64,000 bases of DNA from Methylobacterium oxalidis (GTDB taxonomy: Bacteria > Pseudomonadota > Alphaproteobacteria > Rhizobiales > Beijerinckiaceae). The stretch is taken from the NCBI RefSeq assembly GCF_007992195.1, contig NZ_BJZU01000004.1, positions 124,001-188,000 of the forward strand, in the 5' to 3' direction. The notes below the pieces were generated by a model. It was not told the origin of the DNA. It saw only the letters and a list, made by a program, of their open reading frames with translations, and ran no database searches. A program made the translations under genes and the position numbers. This document shows positions 10,684-18,169 of this stretch, piece by piece (position 1 is the first letter of the stretch; the number at the start of each line of letters is the position of its first letter).

Positions 10684-11463
10684 TCAGGGTCGCGCCGCCA
10701 GGAAGGCCAGCACCCCGTCCCGGTGCGGCTTGGCGCCGACCGCCGTGCTGTGGTCGCGGTCGGGCAGTTCCAGCGCCCGGGCATTCGGCATCAGGGCGGC
10801 GAGCCCCGCGGCCGAGCCCGCCACCGTGTCGAGGGTGCCGACCGTGACGAGGGCCGGCACCTCGATCTGGGCAATCTCGGCCCGGGACAGGGTCTGGCGC
10901 GAGCCGCGCATGCAGGCCGCGAGCGCGCGCAGGTCGCTCTTCGTCTGCTCGGCGAAGGTGCGGAAGGCCGCCGCGGTCGGGTTCGGGGCGGGCGTGCCGG
11001 GGGGCGCCTCCAGCGCCTCGGCGATGCCACTCGGCAGCCCCCTCCCCTCGACGAGGTGCATGCCGAGCCCCCCGAACAGGGCCGAGCGGACCCGGTCGGC
11101 GTGGTCGAGGGCGAGGTAGGCGGTGATCCGCGCGCCCATCGAGTAGCCCATGATGTCGGCCCGCCCGATGCCGAGATGGTCGAGGAGGCGCCGCGCGTCG
11201 CCCGCCATCGCCTCCGAGCTGTAGGCGGCCGGGTCGTAGAGCTTCTCGCTCTCACCGTGGCCCCGGTTGTCGAGGGCGATCACCCGGTAGCCCGCCTGGC
11301 TCAGCGTCCTCACCCAGAGGGTGTTGACCCAGTTGACCACGTGGTTCGAGGCGAAGCCGTGGATGAGCAGGACCGGGTCGCTCCGACCCGGGGCATCCGC
11401 CCCGCCGGCGGCCGGCACGTCGATGTAGGCGATGGTCACGCCGTCGGAATCGAAGGTCTGCAT
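10684..11463 (-). CDS. Alpha/beta hydrolase
   Basis: The 259-aa protein has the alpha/beta hydrolase fold with an oxyanion region LLIHGFASNHVVNW, the nucleophile elbow GYSMGAR and a late catalytic His (DRDHSTAV). The loop VIALDNRGHGESEK is typical of esterase/epoxide-hydrolase-like members. The substrate is unknown. It converges on the ABC permease with a 10-bp gap and is divergent from the FkbM-type gene. Confidence 0.88.
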   Translation of the reverse strand: MQTFDSDGVTIAYIDVPAAGGADAPGRSDPVLLIHGFASNHVVNWVNTLWVRTLSQAGYRVIALDNRGHGESEKLYDPAAYSSEAMAGDARRLLDHLGIGRADIMGYSMGARITAYLALDHADRVRSALFGGLGMHLVEGRGLPSGIAEALEAPPGTPAPNPTAAAFRTFAEQTKSDLRALAACMRGSRQTLSRAEIAQIEVPALVTVGTLDTVAGSAAGLAALMPNARALELPDRDHSTAVGAKPHRDGVLAFLAARP

Positions 11464-11578
11464 CGGTATGGCCAGCGCCTCTCGGATCGTCGCCGACCGG
11501 CTTAGATCAGCAGCGGCGCGCGGTGCAATGCGGCCCGCGGCTTGCGGCGTGACGATCCGGCTGGCATCACCGCTGCCG

Positions 11579-12409
11579 ATGAAGGATACGCAGCCCTACG
11601 GAACCTACGCGCCGGCCGGCCTCGTCGCGCGCATCGCGGAGCGGACGGGGCGGTTCTCGCCGGACACGTGGCGCGGCCGCCGCCTCGCCCTGGCCCTGCG
11701 CCGGCTCGCGATCACCCTGCTGCGGGGGCAGCCCCTCGACGTGGAGCGCTTCGGCGCCCGGATGCGGCTCTACCCCTACAACAACAACTGCGAGAAGAAG
11801 GTGCTCTTCACGCCGCAATTCTTCGATCCGCGGGAGCGCGCGCTCCTGAAGGAGCGGCTGCCGGCGGACTGTGTCTTCCTCGACATCGGCGCCAACATAG
11901 GGGCCTACGCCCTGTTCGTCGCGGCCTTCGCAGGGCCCCGCGCCCGCATCCTGGCGGTGGAGCCGCAGCCCGACGTGTTCGACCGCCTGACCTACAACAT
12001 CGCCCAGAACCCGTTCGGGACCGTGAAGGCGGTGGCCTGCGCGCTGGCCGACCGGGCGGGCGAGTTGACCCTCTTCATCGACCCGCGCAACCGCGGCGAA
12101 TCGAGTCTCAAGATCGTGGGCACGAACGAGGGCGCGCAGATCAAGGTCCCGGCCATGACGCTGCTCGACCTCGTGCGCGGCGAGGGGATCGAGCGGATCG
12201 ACGCGATCAAGCTCGACGTCGAGGGGGCGGAGGACCTGATCCTGGAGCCGTTCCTGCGCGAGGCGCCCCCTGCCCTGCTGCCGAAGCTGCTTCTCGTGGA
12301 GAACGGCACGGACCGCTGGCAGCTCGACCTGCCGAAGCACCTGGAGAGCCACGGCTACCGGGAGATCGCCCGCACGCGGCTCAACCTGATGTTCGAGCGG
12401 ACGGGCTGA
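11579..12409 (+). CDS. FkbM family methyltransferase
   Basis: The 276-aa product has a Rossmann AdoMet site (VFLDIGANIGAYALFVA) followed by AVEPQPDVFDRLTYN and the family segment IKLDVEGAEDLILEPF. FkbM enzymes O-methylate sugars or secondary metabolites. An N-terminal helical region of about 85 residues precedes the fold. The start at 11579 (MKDTQPYGTY) was chosen because the upstream frame looks non-coding. No polysaccharide gene is adjacent, so the target is unknown. Confidence 0.85.
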   Translation: MKDTQPYGTYAPAGLVARIAERTGRFSPDTWRGRRLALALRRLAITLLRGQPLDVERFGARMRLYPYNNNCEKKVLFTPQFFDPRERALLKERLPADCVFLDIGANIGAYALFVAAFAGPRARILAVEPQPDVFDRLTYNIAQNPFGTVKAVACALADRAGELTLFIDPRNRGESSLKIVGTNEGAQIKVPAMTLLDLVRGEGIERIDAIKLDVEGAEDLILEPFLREAPPALLPKLLLVENGTDRWQLDLPKHLESHGYREIARTRLNLMFERTG

Positions 12410-12436
12410 CGGAGCGGGCCGGGGCGCCCTCGCGCA

Positions 12437-13162
12437 TCAACCCGGCAGGCCCGGCAAGAGCACGGGGATCGCCTCCGCGATCGCCACGCCCTCGGGGCCG
12501 ACCGCGCAGCGGAAGGCGTGGACGTCGACGCCGGCCTCGCGCGCGGCACGGAAGGCGCGATCGAAGGCGGGATCGATGTCGCGCGCCACGTCGAAGGCGT
12601 CGGCCCGCATCTGCACCACGACCACGAGCATGGCCCGTCCGCCCTCCGCGACGACGGCGGTGAGTTCCTGCATGTGCCGCGCGCTGCGGGCGGCCGTGCA
12701 ATCGGGAAACTCGGCGAGGCCGGGTTGGCGCATGAGGTGACAGTTCTTCACCTCGACGTGGCAGGGCGGCAGGCCCTCGGCCGTGGCCAGGAAATCGACC
12801 CGGCTCGCCCGCCCGTAGCGGACCTCGGGCTGCAGGGCCGCGTAGCCCGCGAGCGGCGGCAGCCGACCCTCGCGGAAGGCCTCCGCCACCAGGGCATTGG
12901 GGCGCATCGTGTTGATCCCGACCCATTGCGGGCCACCGGGCAGGTCGGCCTCAACCAGTTCCCAGGAATAGGCGAGCTTGCGCCCGGGCCCGCTCGCCCG
13001 CGAGAGGAGGACGCGGCTGCCCGGCTCGTTGAGGCCGAGCATCGCACCCGGATTCGCGCAGTGTGCGGTGATCTCCGTACCGTCCGCGAGCATCACGTCG
13101 GCGAGGAAGCGCTTGTAGCGCCGGACGAGACGGCCGGCGACGAGCGGGTCAGTGAAGCGCAT
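12437..13162 (-). CDS. sfsA: DNA/RNA nuclease SfsA
   Basis: The 241-aa protein has an N-terminal OB-like part (LVAGRLVRRYKRFLADV then THCANPG-like TAHCANPGAM) and a nuclease part with RVDFLA, VEVKNCHL and FPDCTAARSARHMQEL, the core of the SfsA family. The E-V-K triad fits a PD-(D/E)XK active site. The start MRFTDPLVAG at 13162 was preferred to an upstream ATG at 13201 because it gives the usual SfsA length. It converges with the FkbM gene. Confidence 0.93.
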   Translation of the reverse strand: MRFTDPLVAGRLVRRYKRFLADVMLADGTEITAHCANPGAMLGLNEPGSRVLLSRASGPGRKLAYSWELVEADLPGGPQWVGINTMRPNALVAEAFREGRLPPLAGYAALQPEVRYGRASRVDFLATAEGLPPCHVEVKNCHLMRQPGLAEFPDCTAARSARHMQELTAVVAEGGRAMLVVVVQMRADAFDVARDIDPAFDRAFRAAREAGVDVHAFRCAVGPEGVAIAEAIPVLLPGLPG

Positions 13163-13294
13163 CGGTGATCTCGCCTGCAGGAGCGGCCGGAGATCGCGCA
13201 TTTTTCCCGCCCTGGCGATGCGGCGCAGCCGCGCTAAGTCGGATGATCGCGATCATTCCCGCGAAGATCCCCGAAGATCACTGAAGACCCCTCG

Positions 13295-14038
13295 ATGACG
13301 TCCGCTTCGAACGACGCCGTGACCGCCGCCATCCTCGTGATCGGCGACGAGATCCTGTCCGGCCGCACCAAGGATCGGAACATCGGCACCATCGCCGACT
13401 ATCTCACGGCGGTCGGCATCGACCTGCGGGAAGTCCGCATCGTGCCGGACGAGCGGGCGATGATCGTCGAGGCGGTGAACGCGCTTCGCGCCCGCTACAC
13501 CTATCTCTTCACGACCGGCGGCATCGGGCCGACCCATGACGACATCACAGCGGATTGCATCGCCGAGGCGTTCGGCGTGCCGATCGACGTCGACCCGCGC
13601 GCGCGCGCGATGCTGCTCGAGCGCATCAAGCCCGAGGATCTCAACGCCGCGCGCCTGCGCATGGCCCGGATCCCCGAGGGCGCCGACCTGATCCCGAACC
13701 CGATCTCGAAGGCGCCGGGCTTCCGCATCGGCAACGTCCACGTCATGGCCGGCGTGCCAGCGATCATGCAGGCGATGCTCGACCAGATCGGCCCCTCGCT
13801 CCGCACGGGCGGGCGGGTCATCTCGGAGACGATCGAGGTCGGCAACATGCCCGAGGGCGCCTACGCCTCGGAGCTCGCGGCGATCGCGGGCGCACATGCC
13901 GGCGTCTCCATCGGCTCCTACCCGTCGATGACCGAGTCGGGCTTCCTCAACCGCATCGTGGTGCGCGGCCGGGATGGGGCCGCGATCACCGCCGCCCGGT
14001 CGGAGATCGAAGCGCTCATCGCACGGCTGCGCGCGTGA
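13295..14038 (+). CDS. CinA-like molybdopterin-binding domain protein
   Basis: The 247-aa product is a MoaB/MogA-fold domain with VIGDEILSGRTKDRN and FTTGGIGPTHDDIT, matching the N-terminal domain of CinA (competence/damage-inducible protein A). The C-terminal nicotinamide-nucleotide amidase domain of CinA is absent; such short forms are common in alphaproteobacteria. The biochemical role is unclear. The next gene starts 46 bp downstream in the same direction. Confidence 0.88.
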   Translation: MTSASNDAVTAAILVIGDEILSGRTKDRNIGTIADYLTAVGIDLREVRIVPDERAMIVEAVNALRARYTYLFTTGGIGPTHDDITADCIAEAFGVPIDVDPRARAMLLERIKPEDLNAARLRMARIPEGADLIPNPISKAPGFRIGNVHVMAGVPAIMQAMLDQIGPSLRTGGRVISETIEVGNMPEGAYASELAAIAGAHAGVSIGSYPSMTESGFLNRIVVRGRDGAAITAARSEIEALIARLRA

Positions 14039-14084
14039 GCACCCACCCGGCGGGCCGACGGCCCCACCAATCCAGGCGGAGACG

Positions 14085-14951
14085 ATGACGGAGCGGGACC
14101 GAGCCGAGGCTGTCGCCAAGCACGACGAGATGATCGAGGCGGTCAACGAGATCGGCCGCCCGGACGCCTACGTCCTGCACGAGGTGATCCGCCACGAGGG
14201 CGACGAGGAGCTTCGGCGCCACGGCCTCGCCCTCTTCCTCTCGGCCTTCGCCGCCGGCCTCAGCATCGCCCTGTCGCTGATCGTGCCGGGGGTGCTGAAG
14301 GCCCATCTGCCCAGCGCCGAGTGGGCGAAGCTCGTGACGACGACGGGCTACGCGGTGGGCTTTCTCGTGGTGGTGCTGGGCCGCCAGCAGCTCTTCACCG
14401 AGAACACCATCACGCCCATCCTGCCCCTGCTGCACGACCGCTCGGTCAAGACCGCGCTCCGGGTGCTGCGTCTCTGGGCGATCGTCCTGTCCGGCAACAT
14501 CCTGGCGACCGCCGCCATCGCCACGGTGCTGGCGCACTCGGACGCGTTCGGACCGGCCGTCACGGCGGCCTTCTCCGAGATCAGCCATCACGCCATCGCC
14601 TTTCCCTTCGGCGCGACCGTGATCAAGGCGATCTTCGCCGGCTGGATGATCGCCCTGATGGTCTGGATCCTGCCCGCGACCGGCACCGCCGCGCCGTTCG
14701 TGATCTTCCTGATGACGTGGCTCGTCTCGATGTGCGGCCTCGCCCACATCGTGGCGGGTTCGGTCGAGGGGTTTTTCCTCGTGGCAAGCGGGGCGGCCAC
14801 CCTCGGCGACTACGCCTACCGGTTCTTCCTGCCGACGCTCATCGGGAACGTGTTCGGCGGCGTCGCCCTCGTGGCCGTGCTGAATTACGGGCAGGTCGCA
14901 CCTGAGGTGGAGGAGAACCGGGAGGTCGAGGAGGGCCCGGCGCGGCCGTGA
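14085..14951 (+). CDS. Formate/nitrite transporter family protein
   Basis: The 288-aa protein has six membrane helices after a ~50-residue cytoplasmic N-terminus. The segments GRQQLFTENTITPILPLL, LSGNILATAAIATVLA and a late WLVSMCGLAHIVAGSVEGFF are those of the FNT/YfdC channel family, which moves formate, nitrite or other small anions. In a methylotroph, formate is an obvious candidate, but that is inference. It follows the CinA-like gene and converges on a small unknown gene. Confidence 0.87.
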   Translation: MTERDRAEAVAKHDEMIEAVNEIGRPDAYVLHEVIRHEGDEELRRHGLALFLSAFAAGLSIALSLIVPGVLKAHLPSAEWAKLVTTTGYAVGFLVVVLGRQQLFTENTITPILPLLHDRSVKTALRVLRLWAIVLSGNILATAAIATVLAHSDAFGPAVTAAFSEISHHAIAFPFGATVIKAIFAGWMIALMVWILPATGTAAPFVIFLMTWLVSMCGLAHIVAGSVEGFFLVASGAATLGDYAYRFFLPTLIGNVFGGVALVAVLNYGQVAPEVEENREVEEGPARP

Positions 14952-14961
14952 CGCTCCGCCT

Positions 14962-15189
14962 TCAGCTGTCGGACCTCTCCGCATCGAGGGCTCTGCGCAC
15001 GTAGCCGCGCGAGATCAGCCGGTCGCGCCGCAGAGTCCGGCGCTCGGCCTCGCACAGGTCGGTCAGCGCGTCGCGGATGATCGCGCGCATCGCCGCCTCC
15101 GCATCTCCCTGCGCCGCGTCGAGATAGGCGGCCGCGATGGCCTCGACGGTCGGCGGAAGAGTGGATTCTGCGCTGCGTACCGGGCCCAT
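14962..15189 (-). CDS. Hypothetical protein, 75 aa
   Basis: No family recognised. From the ATG at 15189 the protein is 75 aa, Ala/Arg/Glu-rich and helical (TVEAIAAAYLDAAQGDAEAAMRAI is the core), ending in ERSDS. The frame stays open upstream and an earlier ATG at 15237 would add 16 residues. It converges on the formate/nitrite channel gene with a 10-bp gap. Codon use fits the neighbours. Confidence 0.5.
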   Translation of the reverse strand: MGPVRSAESTLPPTVEAIAAAYLDAAQGDAEAAMRAIIRDALTDLCEAERRTLRRDRLISRGYVRRALDAERSDS

Positions 15190-15378
15190 CGCGTGTCCTG
15201 CTATGCGAACAGAACAAGAACACGCCACGGCACTCATGGTTCGGTCAAGAGCCTCTGCGCCGCCATCCTGAACGGATGCACACGCTGTCGCTCCGGCGCC
15301 GTTCAGCCCGGACGACGGAAGATCGCGGCCGAACGGTAGCCGCGCGATCCTGCCGGCCCTTCCCGGAGCCAGAAGCCT

Positions 15379-15768
15379 GTGTCGAGTCCGATCCTGATGC
15401 GCCTCTGCGGCCTCGCGGCCATCGCGCTCGCAGCCGGTGCGGCGCACGCCGCCGACTTCGACCGCCCCTACCCGCCGCCAGGAGAGGTCGAGTTCGAGCG
15501 GGGACCGCCCCCTCCCCCGCCGCCGGAGCCACGGCTGCACGCACCCCGGTTCACCGCCGGCCCGCGCTTCGAGCCCCCGGTCGACGAGTGCCGCGTGTTC
15601 GTGAAGCGCCGCTTCGACGTCTACGGCGACGAGGTGGTGCGGCGGGTGAAGGTCTGCGACGAGCGCCCCGGTTTCAGGGGCGGTCCCCGTTTCGGACGGG
15701 ACGATTTCGCGCCGCCGATCCCTCCGGCGCCTGTCCCCGAGGGGCGCTGGGGTGGGCCGCGCTGGTAG
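15379..15768 (+). CDS. Secreted proline-rich hypothetical protein
   Basis: The 129-aa product starts at a GTG, has a signal peptide ending AAHA near residue 24, then a Pro-rich stretch (seven consecutive Pro) and a compact segment with two Cys (DECRVFVKRRFDVYGDEV and VKVCDE). Such periplasmic proteins with V-K-R-R-x-D-x-x-G-x-x-V are common in Methylobacterium and have no assigned role. The last 30 residues are Gly/Arg/Pro-rich. Confidence 0.7.
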   Translation: MSSPILMRLCGLAAIALAAGAAHAADFDRPYPPPGEVEFERGPPPPPPPEPRLHAPRFTAGPRFEPPVDECRVFVKRRFDVYGDEVVRRVKVCDERPGFRGGPRFGRDDFAPPIPPAPVPEGRWGGPRW

Positions 15769-15822
15769 CGCGGGACGGTCGGGCCGCGCTACCGGCGCCT
15801 GTCGCGGCGCCCGCGTCCTGCC

Positions 15823-15999
15823 TCAGGCTCGCGCCGGCGCCTTCTTGAGGGCGGCAGCGAAAGCCTTGAGCTGGCGGTTGAGGTCCGCCAGCTCGTTCAG
15901 CGCGATGGTCTTGTGCCCGTCCCTGACCGCGCGCTCGATGTCCTCGACCTGTGAGGCGGCCAGCCGCCTCAGCGCGTCCGCGAGTTGCTCCCGATTCAT
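15823..15999 (-). CDS. Small helical hypothetical protein, 58 aa
   Basis: Read directly from the sequence: ATG at 15999, stop at 15823. The product begins MNREQLADALRRLAASQV and ends KKAPARA. It is almost entirely amphipathic helix (DIERAVRDGHKTIALNELADL). It lies in an otherwise empty gap between a secreted protein gene and the GlcG-like gene. Family and function are unknown. Confidence 0.5.
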   Translation of the reverse strand: MNREQLADALRRLAASQVEDIERAVRDGHKTIALNELADLNRQLKAFAAALKKAPARA

Positions 16000-16089
16000 C
16001 GCCGCTCCCCGTTCCCGCAGCCCATGGCTCTCGGGTCCGTGATAGGGCGCCTATGCTTAACCGCAGGTTTTTGGCGGGTGGTCGGCCGC

Positions 16090-16524
16090 TCAGGTCCGCC
16101 AGGGGTGCTCCGGCAGCTCGGTCGCGCCGATCGCGCTGGCGCCGGCCTCGGCGACCGCGTGATCGTTCTCGACGGTCGAGCCGCTGACACCGATCGCCCC
16201 CGACATCACGCCGTCCTTGTCCACGATCGGAATGCCGCCGGGAAAGGTGATGAGCCCGTCGTTCGAGTGCTCGATGCCGTAGAGGGGACCGCCGGGCTGG
16301 GAGAGCTGGCCGATCTGGCCCGTGGGCATGCCGAAGAACAGGGCGGTCTTGGCCTTCTTCTGCGAGATGTCGATCGAGCCGACCCAGGCATCGTCCATCC
16401 GGTAGAACGCCTTCAGGTTGCCGCCCGAGTCGACCACGGCAATGCACATCTGCGTGCCGAGCTCGACGGCCTTGGCGCGGGCCGCCTCGATGGCCTTGTG
16501 GGCGTCCTCGATCGTCACGTGCAT
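16090..16524 (-). CDS. GlcG/HbpS family heme-binding-like protein
   Basis: The 144-aa product matches the GlcG/HbpS (formerly DUF336) family: [13 protein letters not shown] at the N-terminus, [15 protein letters not shown], then [20 protein letters not shown] near the C-terminus. Members form oligomers, some bind heme or cobalamin and some sit in glycolate or diol catabolic loci. There is no signal peptide. The next gene on the minus strand, mclA, handles glyoxylate, which may or may not be relevant. Confidence 0.87.
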   Translation of the reverse strand: MHVTIEDAHKAIEAARAKAVELGTQMCIAVVDSGGNLKAFYRMDDAWVGSIDISQKKAKTALFFGMPTGQIGQLSQPGGPLYGIEHSNDGLITFPGGIPIVDKDGVMSGAIGVSGSTVENDHAVAEAGASAIGATELPEHPWRT

Positions 16525-16573
16525 GGCGGAACTCCTCCGAGCTTGGCCGCGGAGCGCGGCGCTGTAGAAAAGG

Positions 16574-16891
16574 CTAGAGGTGGCGGCCGGTTCCGCCGTC
16601 GGGCCCGCGGGCCAGCCATGTGACCGAGGCGTAGGCGCCGATCCACGAGCCAGCGGCCGCGAACATGACGTAGAGCGCGTTCTGCGTGTAGCTGATCACG
16701 GCGAAGGCGGAGAGCAGGTACCAGACCGCGCTCCAGTTGGCGGCGCGGATCCGGTGCCGAGCACCGACGGCGGCGTTGAAGAAGACGTAGGCCGCGTCCG
16801 TCACGGCGGTGGCGACGACGACCCCCACCGTCACGAGGGGATCGAGGTCCGAGAGGGACATCACCGAGAGCGGCGTGGCTGCAGCGTTCAT
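16574..16891 (-). CDS. Small integral membrane protein, 105 aa
   Basis: The protein has about three hydrophobic helices: [35 protein letters not shown] and [20 protein letters not shown]. The start at 16891 ([10 protein letters not shown]) follows a GGAGC-like site. No family could be named. It lies between the GlcG-like gene and mclA on the same strand and may be the distal end of the serine-cycle transcript, though a 164-bp gap with GC-rich palindromes separates it from mclA. Confidence 0.6.
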   Translation of the reverse strand: MNAAATPLSVMSLSDLDPLVTVGVVVATAVTDAAYVFFNAAVGARHRIRAANWSAVWYLLSAFAVISYTQNALYVMFAAAGSWIGAYASVTWLARGPDGGTGRHL

Positions 16892-17055
16892 GGGCGGCTC
16901 CTGCACGTCCGGCCGGGACGATTGCCGCGATCCGGCCGGATGCGCCGAGGCTGCCTCGTGCGGCGCGCCTCGCCAAGCCTCCTGTAACCGAGAGGCCCGG
17001 CGCGGCGCGGCGCGGAGCCGGTCCCGGGCGGACCCGGGCTCGGGATGCGCCCTCG

Positions 17056-18030
17056 TTACTTCGACGCCATGGCGTTGGCCTTCTCGATCAGCGCCTCGGC
17101 CATGCGGATCGAGGCGATGTCGATGAGGCGCCCGTCGAGGGAGACGGCGCCGCGGCCGGCCTTGGCCGCCTCCTCCATCGCCTCCAGGATGCGCCGCGCC
17201 TTGGTGACCTCGGCCTCGGAGGGCGTGAAGACATCGTTGGCGAGCTCGATCTGGGTCGGGTGGATCGCCCATTTGCCCTCGAAGCCGAGGGCGGCGCAGC
17301 GCTTGGCCGCCGAGACATAGCCGTCCGGATCCGAGAAGTCGCCGAAGGGACCGTCGATCGGGCGCAGGCCGTAGGCGCGGCAGGCCACCAGCATCCGGTT
17401 CTGCGCGAACAGCCACGGGTCCTGCCAGTGGGTCTGGCGGTTGCCGCCCTCATCCTTGTCGGTGAGCACGCTGTAGTCCTGGTTGACGCCGCCGATGACG
17501 GTGGAGCGGGCGCGGGCCGAGGCCGCGTAGTCGGCGACGCCGAAGGACATCGCCTCCAGGCGCTTCGAGGACTGCGCGATCGCCTCGACGTTCGCCATGC
17601 CCAGCGCGGTCTCGATCAGCACCTCGAAGCCGATCGCCTTGTCGCGCTTCTTCGCCTGCTCGATCTGGGTGACCAGAACGTCGATCGCGTAGACGTCCGC
17701 GGGCACGCCGACTTTCGGGATCAGGATCATGTCGAGGCGCGGGCAGGCCTCAACGATGTCAACCACGTCTCGATACATGTAGTGGGTGTCGAGACCATTG
17801 ATGCGGATCATCATGGTCTTGTTGCCCCAGTCGATCTCGTTGAGCGCCTGGATGATGTTGGTGCGGGCCTTCTCCTTGTCGTCGGGCGCGACCGCGTCCT
17901 CGAGGTCGAGGAAGATCACGTCCGCTGCGGACTTGGCCGACTTCTCCATGAAGGTCGGATTGGAGCCCGGAACGGCGAGTTCCGAGCGGTGCAGGCGCGG
18001 GGTGGCCTGCTGGATCAGGGTGAAGCTCAT
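17056..18030 (-). CDS. mclA: L-malyl-CoA/beta-methylmalyl-CoA lyase
   Basis: MclA cleaves malyl-CoA to glyoxylate and acetyl-CoA, the closing step of the serine cycle, and also acts on methylmalyl-CoA in the ethylmalonyl-CoA route. The 324-aa protein has the CitE/HpcH TIM barrel with DVIFLDLEDAVAPDDK, the metal-ligating Glu in GFEVLIETALGMANVE, and GKWAIHPTQIELAND. It is the last enzyme gene of the operon, 139 bp after ppc. A GGAGG site lies before the ATG, directly after a 2x16-bp tandem repeat (18041-18072). Confidence 0.96.
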   Translation of the reverse strand: MSFTLIQQATPRLHRSELAVPGSNPTFMEKSAKSAADVIFLDLEDAVAPDDKEKARTNIIQALNEIDWGNKTMMIRINGLDTHYMYRDVVDIVEACPRLDMILIPKVGVPADVYAIDVLVTQIEQAKKRDKAIGFEVLIETALGMANVEAIAQSSKRLEAMSFGVADYAASARARSTVIGGVNQDYSVLTDKDEGGNRQTHWQDPWLFAQNRMLVACRAYGLRPIDGPFGDFSDPDGYVSAAKRCAALGFEGKWAIHPTQIELANDVFTPSEAEVTKARRILEAMEEAAKAGRGAVSLDGRLIDIASIRMAEALIEKANAMASK

Positions 18031-18040
18031 CGGGGTCCTC

Positions 18041-18072
18041 CGTGTTGTGAGACTTGCGTGTTGTGAGACTTG
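18041..18072. repeat. Perfect 2x16-bp tandem repeat in the mclA leader
   Basis: CGTGTTGTGAGACTTG occurs at 18041-18056 and is repeated exactly at 18057-18072. On the minus strand the copies end 10 nt before the mclA ATG, just ahead of its ribosome-binding site. It may be a recent slippage duplication or a repeated binding site. Confidence 0.85.
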
Positions 18073-18088
18073 GGATGTCTGGAATTCC

Positions 18089-18114
18089 GGCGGGCAGCTA
18101 GGGCACGGCCCGCC
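18089..18114 (-). other. Stem-loop in the ppc-mclA gap
   Basis: GGCGGGC (18089-18095) pairs with GCCCGCC (18108-18114) around a 12-nt loop, 55 nt after the ppc stop on the minus strand. There is no T-run, so it is probably a processing or stabilising hairpin. Confidence 0.45.
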
Positions 18115-18169
18115 TCTGTTTCAACCTCTCGCCCGGCTTCCCCTGAGACAGGGCGCTCGGATCGTCGGC

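Noticed and set aside
16992..17045. GC-rich CGGCG repeats and CCCGGG palindrome after mclA as terminator
   Set aside because: Short self-complementary pieces without a T-run; cannot be distinguished from compositional bias.
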